From contig NZ_JAEFCB010000002.1 of NCBI RefSeq assembly GCF_016405905.1, positions 186,001 to 250,000 of the forward strand: a DNA stretch of 64,000 nt, given 5' to 3'. Shown piece by piece: positions 50,350 to 57,373 of the stretch (positions are counted from its first letter, which is position 1; each line of letters starts with the position of its first letter). The notes under the pieces are model-generated. The model was not told the DNA's origin. It was given only the letters and a program-made list of their open reading frames with translations, and did not search any database. This stretch comes from Variovorax sp. IB41 (lineage in GTDB: Bacteria > Pseudomonadota > Gammaproteobacteria > Burkholderiales > Burkholderiaceae_C). The position numbers and the translations under genes are program-made.

Positions 50350-51116
50350 ACCAGCCGGCAGCACCAGCAGCAGCGCACAGCCTCCGGGTCGCGACCTACA
50401 ACATCCACAAGGGTGTGCAGGGCATCGGGCCCGCCCGGCGCCTGGAGATCCACAACCTCGGCCACGCCATCGAACAGCTCGACGCCGACATCATCTGCCT
50501 GCAGGAAGTGCGCAAGATGAACCGGCAGGCGGCCGCCCGCTTTGCGCGCTGGCCCGAGCTGCCGCAGGCGGATTTCCTCGCGCCCGAGGGCTACACCGCG
50601 GTCTACGAGACCAACGCCGTCACGCGCCACGGCGAGCACGGCAATGCGCTGCTCACGCGCTGGCCCGTGATCCGCACCGGCCACCAGGACATCTCCGACC
50701 ACCGCTTCGAGCAGCGCGGGCTGCTGCACGTCGTGATCGAGGTCGAAGGCCAGCCGGTGCATGCCATCGTGGTGCACCTGGGCCTCATCAAGGGCAGCCG
50801 TGTGCGGCAGATCGCGCGCCTGCGCGAGTTCATCGACCGCGAAGTGCCGGCCGGCGAGGCCGTGGTGGTGGCCGGCGATTTCAACGACTGGGGCGCGCGC
50901 ATGCGCTACGCGATGAACGCGATGGGCCTGCGCGACGCGAGCGACCTGCGCGGCCCGCGCACGCTCACCTACCCCTCGCGCCTGCCGGTGGCGCAGCTCG
51001 ATTTCGTCTACGGCCGCAAGCTCGAGCCCGTGTCGTGCTCCGTGCCGCGCGGTCCGATCTGGGCCCGCATGTCCGATCACCTGCCGCTGGTAGCCGATTT
51101 CTCGCTACCTAATTGA
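50346..51116 (+). CDS. endonuclease/exonuclease/phosphatase (EEP) family protein
   Basis: A 256-residue EEP-fold protein with the full motif set: RVATYNIHKG, DIICLQEVRKM, GDFNDWG, QLDFVYGRK and SDHLPLVADF. Such enzymes are Mg2+-dependent phosphodiesterases or phosphatases acting on nucleic acids, phospholipids or small phosphates. The substrate is not identified. It is coupled to nudB by ATGA and precedes folE, so a phosphatase role in folate synthesis is imaginable but unproven. Confidence 0.88.
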   Translation: MNQPAAPAAAHSLRVATYNIHKGVQGIGPARRLEIHNLGHAIEQLDADIICLQEVRKMNRQAAARFARWPELPQADFLAPEGYTAVYETNAVTRHGEHGNALLTRWPVIRTGHQDISDHRFEQRGLLHVVIEVEGQPVHAIVVHLGLIKGSRVRQIARLREFIDREVPAGEAVVVAGDFNDWGARMRYAMNAMGLRDASDLRGPRTLTYPSRLPVAQLDFVYGRKLEPVSCSVPRGPIWARMSDHLPLVADFSLPN

Positions 51117-51150
51117 TAGCATCTCTCCGAGAAGGGGCGGGCGTTGCAGC
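51104..51150 (+). repeat. dispersed intergenic repeat, copy 2
   Basis: GCTAC-N6-GATAGC (51104-51120) and TGCAGC (51145-51150), with the same internal spacing as copy 1 at 41398-41444. It covers the stop codon of the EEP gene, ending 40 bases before folE. Confidence 0.5.
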
Positions 51151-51176
51151 CTGAATGCCCTGGAGTCATTCACTGG

Positions 51177-51182
51177 TACGAT
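51177..51182 (+). promoter_or_regulatory. candidate -10 TACGAT of folE, leaderless configuration
   Basis: TACGAT ends 7 bases before the folE ATG, which lacks a Shine-Dalgarno sequence. The hexamer is a fair match to the consensus; -35 is not seen. Confidence 0.3.
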
Positions 51183-51189
51183 CCCCGCC

Positions 51190-51921
51190 ATGCTGAGGAA
51201 AACCGACGTCGAACCGCTCCCCGATCGAAAAGACGATGACGAGGGCACGCCCGTCTCCGTCAAGATCCGCGAGCGCCTGAATGCAGCGCGAAAGCGCTTC
51301 AACGCCAACGACAACATTGCCGAGTTCATCGAGCCGGGCGAGCTGGAGTCGCTGCTCGACGAGGTCGAGGTCAAGATGAAGGCCGTGCTCGAGAGCTTGG
51401 TCATCGACGTGGCGAACGACCACAACACCGACAACACCGCGCGCCGCGTCGCCAAGATGTACCTGAACGAGGTGTTCCGCGGCCGCTATGTGCCGCCGCC
51501 CGCCCTCACCGAATTCCCCAACGCCGAGCACCTGAACGAGCTGATGATCGTCGGCCCGATCACCGTGCGCAGCGCCTGCTCGCACCACTTCTGCCCGATC
51601 ATCGGCAAGCTGTGGATCGGCGTGATGCCCAACGAGCACACCAACGTGATTGGCCTCTCGAAGTACGCGCGCCTGGCCGAGTGGGTCATGGGCCGTCCGC
51701 AGATCCAGGAAGAGGCCGTGGTGCAGCTGGCCGACCTGATCCAGGAAAAGACGCAGCCCGACGGCCTTGCGCTCGTCATGGAAGCCGAGCACTTCTGCAT
51801 GGCCTGGCGCGGCGTGAAGGAAATGGACAGCAAGATGATCAATTCCGTGATGCGCGGCGTGTTCCTCAAAGACCCGAGCCTGCGCCGCGAATTCCTTTCC
51901 CTGTTGCCCAGAAAGAGCTGA
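51190..51921 (+). CDS. folE: GTP cyclohydrolase I
   Basis: A 243-residue enzyme with the family blocks DNTARRVAKMYLNEVFRGRY, CSHHFCPIIGKLWIGVMPN (zinc and active-site residues) and IGLSKYARLAEWVMGRPQIQE. It converts GTP to 7,8-dihydroneopterin triphosphate, the start of folate synthesis; NudB then removes pyrophosphate. The BLUF gene begins 2 bases after the stop. Confidence 0.96.
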   Translation: MLRKTDVEPLPDRKDDDEGTPVSVKIRERLNAARKRFNANDNIAEFIEPGELESLLDEVEVKMKAVLESLVIDVANDHNTDNTARRVAKMYLNEVFRGRYVPPPALTEFPNAEHLNELMIVGPITVRSACSHHFCPIIGKLWIGVMPNEHTNVIGLSKYARLAEWVMGRPQIQEEAVVQLADLIQEKTQPDGLALVMEAEHFCMAWRGVKEMDSKMINSVMRGVFLKDPSLRREFLSLLPRKS

Positions 51922-51923
51922 AC

Positions 51924-52346
51924 ATGCTGGTCCGTCTTCTCTACGCGAGCCGCGCCGTCGACACCAGCCCCGCGGCCATCGAGGCGATCCTCACGAAATC
52001 GCGCACGCACAACCCGGCGTGCGGCATCACCGGCATCCTCTGCTACGGCGCCGGCACCTTCCTGCAGGCGATCGAGGGCGGGCGCGACGCCATCAGCGAC
52101 CTCTACGGCCACATCCAGCGCGATGCGCGCCACAAGGACGTGGTGTTGCTGCACTACGAGGAAATCTCCGAGCGCCGTTTCGGCGGCTGGACGATGGGGC
52201 AGGTCAATCTCTCGAAGCTCAACGCCTCGACGCTGCTGAAGTATTCCGAGAAGCCCGAGCTCGATCCGTACAAGGTGTCGGGCAAGGTCTCGCTGGCGCT
52301 GCTGGAAGAACTGATGGCCACGGCTGCCATCGTCGGCCGCCACTGA
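51924..52346 (+). CDS. BLUF-domain blue-light photoreceptor, short form
   Basis: A 140-residue protein consisting of one BLUF domain (about residues 1-95) and a C-terminal helical cap. The flavin photocycle residues are all present: Tyr7 (LLYAS), Asn30 (NPACGITGILCY), Gln48 (FLQAIEG), and Trp89/Met91 (GGWTMGQ). BLUF proteins bind FAD and respond to blue light, passing the signal to a partner. There is no fused output domain, so it must act through another protein. It begins 2 bases after folE and is almost certainly cotranscribed with it. Confidence 0.93.
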   Translation: MLVRLLYASRAVDTSPAAIEAILTKSRTHNPACGITGILCYGAGTFLQAIEGGRDAISDLYGHIQRDARHKDVVLLHYEEISERRFGGWTMGQVNLSKLNASTLLKYSEKPELDPYKVSGKVSLALLEELMATAAIVGRH

Positions 52347-52358
52347 TCCTCCAGAGGG

Positions 52359-53240
52359 GTGCCGCTCTCCGCCTTCGCGCTGATCCTGCTCGCAGGGATC
52401 ATCCACGCCGGCTGGAACATCGCCGCCAAGAAGGCGAACGGCGACGTCCGCTTCAGCTTCCAGACGAGCGTGTTCAACATGCTCATCTGGGCGCCCGTGG
52501 GCATCACGCTGGGCTGGAACGTGGTGCCGGGCTGGGGCCTCACCGAATGGGGCTTCGTCGTGCTCAGCGGCGTGCTGCACATCTTCTATTTCATCGTGCT
52601 GCTGCGCGGCTATCGCAGGTCCGACCTGACGGTGGTCTATCCGCTGGCGCGCGGCTCGGGGCCGCTCCTGTCGTCACTCGCGGCGGTGCTGTTCCTGGGC
52701 GAGCGGATCAGCGCGATCGGCGTGGCGGGCATCGCGGGCGTGGTGGGCGGCGTGTTCCTGGTTGCCGGCGGCCCCAAGCTCTGGCGCAAGGCGCATGACC
52801 CGGTGCAGCGCGAGCGCGTGCTCAAGGGCATTCGCTACGGCGTGCTGACCGGCGGCTTCATCGCGGCGTACACGGTGGCCGACAGCTATGCGGTCAAGTT
52901 CCTGGCCATGTCGCCGATCCTGCTCGACTACTTCGGCAATCTCGTGCGCATGGTGCTGCTCGCGCCCGTGGCGCTGAAAGACCGTGCGACCACCGCGCGC
53001 ATGTGGCGCGCGCAATGGAAATACGCGCTGCTGGTGGCGGCGGTGAGCCCGGTGTCCTATGTGCTCGTGCTCTATGCGGTGCAACAGGCGCCGATCTCGC
53101 ACGTCGCACCGGCGCGCGAGGTGTCGATGCTGTTCGCCGCGCTGATCGGCGGGCACTTGCTGCGCGAAGGCGACCGGCTGCTGCGGCTCCTGGGCGCGCT
53201 CTTCATCGCGGCCGGCGTCGTGGCGCTCGCGCTGGGCTGA
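52359..53240 (+). CDS. EamA/DMT-superfamily transporter
   Basis: A 293-residue protein with about ten membrane helices arranged as two EamA repeats (AGIIHAGWNIAAKKANGD in the first; SPVSYVLVLYAVQQAPISHVAP in the second). Members export or exchange metabolites; the substrate is unknown. The start is GTG at 52359 with AGAGGGG directly before it, unusually tight. It is 12 bases after the BLUF gene, so it may belong to the same transcript. Confidence 0.85.
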   Translation: MPLSAFALILLAGIIHAGWNIAAKKANGDVRFSFQTSVFNMLIWAPVGITLGWNVVPGWGLTEWGFVVLSGVLHIFYFIVLLRGYRRSDLTVVYPLARGSGPLLSSLAAVLFLGERISAIGVAGIAGVVGGVFLVAGGPKLWRKAHDPVQRERVLKGIRYGVLTGGFIAAYTVADSYAVKFLAMSPILLDYFGNLVRMVLLAPVALKDRATTARMWRAQWKYALLVAAVSPVSYVLVLYAVQQAPISHVAPAREVSMLFAALIGGHLLREGDRLLRLLGALFIAAGVVALALG

Positions 53241-53244
53241 CCTC

Positions 53245-54093
53245 ATGCTCTTTGGCTGCGATTTCTCGAGCGCGCCGACGGCACGCAAGCCGATCGTGGT
53301 GGCCATCGGGGACATCGGGACCATCGGGGCCACCGGCGAGATGGCCGGCGCAGGCAGCGTCGCGCTGACCGGGCTGCATCGCTTTGCAACGCTCCAGGCT
53401 TGGGGCCAATGGCTGCGCGACACGCCCGCATGGGTCGGCGGTTTCGACTTTCCCTTCAGCCTGCCGCGCGATCTGGTCGAGCACCTGAAATGGCCGCTCG
53501 AATGGGCGCCGCTGATGGCGCACTACGCGAGCCTCGGCCGCGCCGAGATCCGCGACACCTTCGCCGCCTTCTGCGCCGCGCGGCCCGTCGGCGGCAAGTT
53601 CGCGCACCGGGCGGCCGATGCGCCCGCGGGGTCGAGCCCCTCGATGAAGTGGGTCAATCCGCCAGTCGCCTTCATGCTGCATGCGGGCGTGCCGCCGCTG
53701 CTGGCGGCCGGTGCCAGCCTGCCGGGCCTGCACGTGGGCAGCCGCACGGACCGCATCGCGCTGGAGGCCTATCCGGGCCTGCTGGCGCGCGAGTTGATCG
53801 GCCGCCGCAGCTACAAGAGCGACGACCTCGCCAAGCAGACGCCCGAGCGCCTCGCGGCCCGCACCGACCTGCTCGCCGCGCTCGAAGCGGGCGCGACGCG
53901 GCTCGGCCTTCGGCTCGAGCTCGGCGCTGCCCAGCGGGCCGAGTTGCTGGCCGACGCCCGCGGCGACCACATCGACGCGGTGCTGTGCCTCGTGCAGGCC
54001 GCCTGGGGCCTGCAGCGGGCCGCGAGCCCCGGCCCCGGCTACGGATTGCCCCTGCAATTCGATCCGCTTGAAGGATGGATCGTCACGGCTTGA
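53245..54093 (+). CDS. DUF429 family protein
   Basis: A 282-residue protein beginning LFGCDFSSAPTARKPIVVAIG, with WVGGFDFPFSLPR and DRIALEAYPGLLARELIGRRSYKSD, which match DUF429 (predicted RNase H-like nuclease fold). The late block DARGDHIDAVLCLVQAAW supplies further acidic residues. No function is established. It follows the transporter by 4 bases. Confidence 0.85.
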   Translation: MLFGCDFSSAPTARKPIVVAIGDIGTIGATGEMAGAGSVALTGLHRFATLQAWGQWLRDTPAWVGGFDFPFSLPRDLVEHLKWPLEWAPLMAHYASLGRAEIRDTFAAFCAARPVGGKFAHRAADAPAGSSPSMKWVNPPVAFMLHAGVPPLLAAGASLPGLHVGSRTDRIALEAYPGLLARELIGRRSYKSDDLAKQTPERLAARTDLLAALEAGATRLGLRLELGAAQRAELLADARGDHIDAVLCLVQAAWGLQRAASPGPGYGLPLQFDPLEGWIVTA

Positions 54094-54214
54094 GCCTTCT
54101 TGTCCTACGCCGCTTCGGGCCTCCGGCCACGTTCCGGGGCGACGGGCGGCGACTAGATTGAAATGAGTGGGTCATACCGGCCCACGCATCTCATCCACAC
54201 AGGAAGGAAGCGAC

Positions 54215-54412
54215 ATGAACAAGGACCAAGTGGCAGGCCGCGTCGACGAAGCCAAGGGCAAGCTCAAGGAAGTGACCGGCAAGGTCGTCGGCAACGAGAA
54301 GCTCGAAGGCGAGGGCGTTGCCGACCAGGCCGCCGGCAAGGTGCAGAAGACCTACGGCGACGTGAAGGAAAAGGCCAAGGACGCCATCAAGTCGGGCGCC
54401 GACAAACTGTGA
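54215..54412 (+). CDS. CsbD family stress protein
   Basis: A 65-residue, highly charged protein of the CsbD type (MNKDQVAGRVDEAKGKLKEV then VADQAAGKVQKTYGDVKEK). CsbD proteins are small, probably flexible stress-response proteins (sigma-B-dependent in Bacillus). AGGAAGGAAG gives a strong ribosome-binding site. A 121-base upstream spacer holds its promoter and a strong terminator follows, so it is likely monocistronic. Confidence 0.92.
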   Translation: MNKDQVAGRVDEAKGKLKEVTGKVVGNEKLEGEGVADQAAGKVQKTYGDVKEKAKDAIKSGADKL

Positions 54413-54420
54413 CCGACCCA

Positions 54421-54460
54421 GGTTGCGCCGCAAGCACTGCAAGGGGCGCAACCCTTTTCT
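54421..54460 (+). terminator. intrinsic terminator after the CsbD gene
   Basis: GGTTGCGCC (54421-54429) pairs perfectly with GGCGCAACC (54445-54453), followed by CTTTTCT. Confidence 0.8.
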
Positions 54461-54499
54461 CGTTCCATTTCCATGCGAACGATTGACTGGAGGATTCCA

Positions 54500-55018
54500 A
54501 TGAACAAACCCCGACAACCCATCGCCATGCCGTCTTCGCGCGCATGGCTCGCCGTGCTTGTGGCCGGCGCCATGCTGACGCTGGCCGCTTGCGACAAGTC
54601 CGACAACCGCACCGCTGGCGAAAAGCTCGACAGCGCGGTCGCCAAGACCGAGCAGGCTGCCGAAACCGCCGCCGCCAAGACCGGCGAAGCCATGAAGGAC
54701 GCCAAGGCGAAGGTCGATGCTTCCGGCACCACCTCCGAGGTGAAGGACGGCATGGCCAACGTGAAGGAAGCCGCCAAGGACGCCGGCGCCGCCGTGAGCG
54801 CGACCGTGGACGATGCGGCCATCACCGCGTCGGTGTCCGCGGGCCTGGCGAAGGACCCGGACCTGAGCGCGATCAAGATCAACGTCGACACCAAGGGCGG
54901 CGCGGTGAGCCTGAAGGGCCCGGCGCCCACGGCAGCGGCGAAGGCCCGCGCCGAGGAAATCGCCAAGGGCGTGCAGGGCGTGACTTCGGTGAGCAACGAG
55001 CTCGAAGTAAAGAGCTGA
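54500..55018 (+). CDS. BON-domain lipoprotein
   Basis: A 172-residue protein with a signal peptide and lipobox LAAC (Cys31). A long Ala/Lys-rich helical stretch (about 35-110) is followed by one BON domain (about 112-172, DDAAITASVSAGLAKDPDLS and GVQGVTSVSNELEV). BON proteins such as OsmY bind phospholipids at the envelope and protect from osmotic stress. GGAGG lies 7 bases before the ATG at 54500. A strong bidirectional terminator follows. Confidence 0.88.
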   Translation: MNKPRQPIAMPSSRAWLAVLVAGAMLTLAACDKSDNRTAGEKLDSAVAKTEQAAETAAAKTGEAMKDAKAKVDASGTTSEVKDGMANVKEAAKDAGAAVSATVDDAAITASVSAGLAKDPDLSAIKINVDTKGGAVSLKGPAPTAAAKARAEEIAKGVQGVTSVSNELEVKS

Positions 55019-55035
55019 TCGTTCTTCTCTTCCCA

Positions 55036-55068
55036 ATGAAAAAGCCCGGTTCGTCCGGGCTTTTTTCA
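55036..55068. terminator. bidirectional intrinsic terminator
   Basis: AAAAAGCCCGG-TTCGT-CCGGGCTTTTTT forms a classical terminator in both directions, between the BON lipoprotein gene and the ferritin-like gene. Confidence 0.92.
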
Positions 55069-55102
55069 TGGACGGGCCGCTTGGGCCCGGTTGATCGGTC
55101 GG

Positions 55103-55663
55103 TCAGTGGCCGAGCCAGTCCTTCAGTTCGTCGGCGTGTTCTTCCTCGTCGGAAAGAATGTCCTCGAGCATGCGGCGGGTGGTCGGGTCCTTGTCGCCGA
55201 TCAGCACGATCATCTGTCGGTACGACTCCACCGCGATGCGCTCGGCCACCAGGTTGGCGCGCACCATGGCCTGCAGGTCGGTCGATTCGTCGTAGCCCGC
55301 GTGGCTGCGCTCCAGCAGATGGCCGGGCGCGAAGTCGGGCTCGCCGCCCAGCTGCACGATGCGCTCGGCAATGCGGTCGGCGTGGGCCGATTCCTCGTTG
55401 GCGTGCACAAGGAACTCGTCGGCAATCGCGGGCGAGGAGACGCCGCTGGCGGTGAAGTAATGGCGCTTGTAGCGCAGTACGCAGACCAGCTCGGTGGCGA
55501 GCGCGTCGTTCAGCAGCTTGACGACGTCGTCGCGCCATGGCCCGTAGCTGGGCGTCACGGCGCCTTCGTCCAGGCTTTGGCCTGCGGCGTCGATGGCGCT
55601 CTGGTCCAGCACCAGGCGCTGGTGGGAATCCGCTGCCTTGGCGGAGGAAGCATCGGCTTTCAT
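55103..55663 (-). CDS. ferritin-like (bacterioferritin/Dps-related) protein
   Basis: A 186-residue four-helix-bundle protein with a full set of likely di-iron ligands: Glu58 (ATELV), Glu91 and His94 (NEESAHAD), Glu141 (AERIAVESY), and the EEEHAD block with His176. It should oxidise and store iron, or use the site against peroxide. The gene is the downstream member of the minus-strand run and overlaps the neighbouring small gene by 4 bases. Confidence 0.87.
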   Translation of the reverse strand: MKADASSAKAADSHQRLVLDQSAIDAAGQSLDEGAVTPSYGPWRDDVVKLLNDALATELVCVLRYKRHYFTASGVSSPAIADEFLVHANEESAHADRIAERIVQLGGEPDFAPGHLLERSHAGYDESTDLQAMVRANLVAERIAVESYRQMIVLIGDKDPTTRRMLEDILSDEEEHADELKDWLGH

Positions 55664-56160
55664 GGAGGGTCCTTTCGTGGGGGGCTTGAGGTCTTCTGCA
55701 TCAACGTGTTGACGACGTCAGCCACGTCGGATGTCTTGAGCACCGCTGCCAGCACGGCAGTGACCGACAGCAGCCGCCACGGCTTCACGAGCACCAGCAA
55801 TGCGCCGGTGGCCGCGGCCGCGGCCATGAGCTTGGCCGGCTCCTTGCGCGCGTAGTGTTCGAGCAAGGGGCGGGCGAGCTGGCCCATCGCATGGGCCGGG
55901 TGACGGCGCCACCAGCGCTGCGCCACGCTGCGCGCCACCGCACCCCAGACGTTGCCCCTGCCGTGCGGGCGGGCATCGTGGGGCGGCGCGGTCGAGGCGT
56001 CGTGGTGCGCGTATTCGAGGTCGTCGTCGTCGTAGGGTTCGGAGGCCGGATGGCGCTCGTCGCGCGCGTAATCGCCGCCATGGAGTTGCCTCACGAGCGC
56101 GCGGCGCGAAATGGCCAGGCGCTGTTGCGGGGTCAGCAAGGGGCGTTCATCGCGCGTCAT
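55660..56160 (-). CDS. hypothetical protein with one C-terminal hydrophobic segment
   Basis: A 166-residue protein that I do not assign to a family. The N-terminus has basic helices (LTPQQRLAISRRALVRQLHG), the middle is acidic and histidine-rich (EPYDDDDLEYAHHDAS), and residues about 112-148 are hydrophobic. Start overlaps the YqjE-like gene by 14 bases and its stop overlaps the ferritin-like start by 4, so it is part of that operon. The position next to YqjE/YqjD-like genes recalls YqjK, but sequence support is lacking. Confidence 0.7.
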   Translation of the reverse strand: MTRDERPLLTPQQRLAISRRALVRQLHGGDYARDERHPASEPYDDDDLEYAHHDASTAPPHDARPHGRGNVWGAVARSVAQRWWRRHPAHAMGQLARPLLEHYARKEPAKLMAAAAATGALLVLVKPWRLLSVTAVLAAVLKTSDVADVVNTLMQKTSSPPRKDPP

Positions 56161-56530
56161 GGTCAGCTCCAGCAGTGCGCAAGGCCTGCAGGTCGGCCTC
56201 CAGTTGCGAGCGAAGGTCTTCGAAACCGTAGCCCGGGCTCGGGCGCGTCGCGTACCAGCCGCAGATGGCCGCGATCACCACGGCCACGCCGGGCACGGCC
56301 ACCAGCACCCAGTGAAAGCTGCCGTGCAGCACGCCGAGCAGCACGGCCACGCCGATCAGCCCGAGGGCCAGCATGACGCTGGCGGCGGCCAGCACCCCCG
56401 CGACGATGCGGGCGACAAGACCGCGCCCCGCCTGTGCAGATTCCTGGCGGACGAGGGCGGCGTAGTTGGCGAGGTGTTCAGCGACGAGATCCGGATGCCC
56501 GAGCACCGTGGAGAAGATCGGATGAAGCAT
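56147..56530 (-). CDS. phage holin family / YqjE-like membrane protein
   Basis: A 127-residue protein with two membrane helices (about residues 40-65 and 75-95) and an amphipathic N-terminus. It matches the YqjE (holin-superfamily III-like) group. Despite the family name there are no phage genes nearby. With the neighbouring DUF883 protein it forms the YqjD/YqjE pair known in enterobacteria, where YqjD is a membrane-anchored ribosome-binding stress protein. Confidence 0.8.
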   Translation of the reverse strand: MLHPIFSTVLGHPDLVAEHLANYAALVRQESAQAGRGLVARIVAGVLAAASVMLALGLIGVAVLLGVLHGSFHWVLVAVPGVAVVIAAICGWYATRPSPGYGFEDLRSQLEADLQALRTAGADHDAR

Positions 56531-56568
56531 GGTGCCGGGGATCGAGGGAACGAAGAAAACTCAGCGGA

Positions 56569-56946
56569 TCAGTAGTCGTCCCGGCTGCGGCGGCTGGCCA
56601 GCACGATGAGCGCCGTGATGGCGGCGCCGGCGGCAGCAGCCAGCAGCACCGAGCGAACCGGCTGGTCGGAGATGTAGCGGCCCGTGACGTCGGCGGCCGC
56701 TTCGAGGCGGCGCTGCGCGCGTGCGCTGGTGGTCGATGCAGCGTCCAGGCCGCGCTGAACGGCTTGCTGCACGCGGGCTGCGAGCTGCTCGACGGCAGGC
56801 TCGGCATCGCGGCGCAGTTCGCGGACCTTTTCGCCCGCCGCATTCACCGCGTTCTGAGCGTAGGCGCGGGTCGATTCGACCGCGTCGTTGGCGGTCTGGC
56901 GCGCGTCGTCGGCGAGTTGCGAGGGAGTCTTGGTCGTCGTGTTCAT
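56569..56946 (-). CDS. DUF883 (YqjD/ElaB-like) protein
   Basis: A 125-residue protein: a helical N-terminal domain (about 5-95, KTPSQLADDARQTANDAVES) and one C-terminal membrane helix (about 100-120). This is the layout of YqjD/ElaB, tail-anchored proteins that associate with ribosomes in stationary phase in E. coli. It lies 38 bases before the YqjE-like gene on the same strand. Confidence 0.85.
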   Translation of the reverse strand: MNTTTKTPSQLADDARQTANDAVESTRAYAQNAVNAAGEKVRELRRDAEPAVEQLAARVQQAVQRGLDAASTTSARAQRRLEAAADVTGRYISDQPVRSVLLAAAAGAAITALIVLASRRSRDDY

Positions 56947-57000
56947 GTGAAAGTCCTTTCCGGGAAGATGAAATGCGGGAGCCTGTTGATCGTAACTACG

Positions 57001-57165
57001 CTACTTGCGTCGGAGCAAGCCGGCCAGGAAACTCGCGATGGCAAGCACGGCGAAGATCACGAAAAGGATCTTGGCGATCCCGACTGCGCTGGCCGCGATC
57101 CCACCGAAGCCGAACAAGGCGGCAATGAGGGCGATGACCAGAAACACCACGGCGTAATGCAACAT
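57001..57165 (-). CDS. DUF1328 small membrane protein (YtjA-like)
   Basis: A 54-residue protein with two hydrophobic helices and a basic tail (LLRRK), beginning [20 protein letters not shown]. It fits DUF1328. Such proteins are often stress-induced; the function is unknown. AAGGAG lies 8 bases before the ATG at 57165. It is 54 bases upstream of the DUF883 gene on the same strand, so it may head the stress operon. Confidence 0.88.
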   Translation of the reverse strand: MLHYAVVFLVIALIAALFGFGGIAASAVGIAKILFVIFAVLAIASFLAGLLRRK

Positions 57166-57373
57166 GCGGAACTCCTTCGAGGCTTTCCCTCGTTGTTTTT
57201 GAGAACGGCGCATCCGGTCTTCATGGGAAGCATCGGATGGCACAGGAGCAACCTTAAGTGGGGCCCCCTCTGTACCCTGTCAGCGACCGGGGGCGGGGAG
57301 CGTAGGAGACGACCGAGTCCACCCGCGCCGGGGTGTGACGCAATGCCGCGAATGCAGTTCTTGCGAACCGCGC

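Noticed and set aside
56147-56530. Phage remnant suggested by the holin-family name
   Set aside because: The protein fits the cellular YqjE group next to a YqjD-like gene, and no other phage gene is present.
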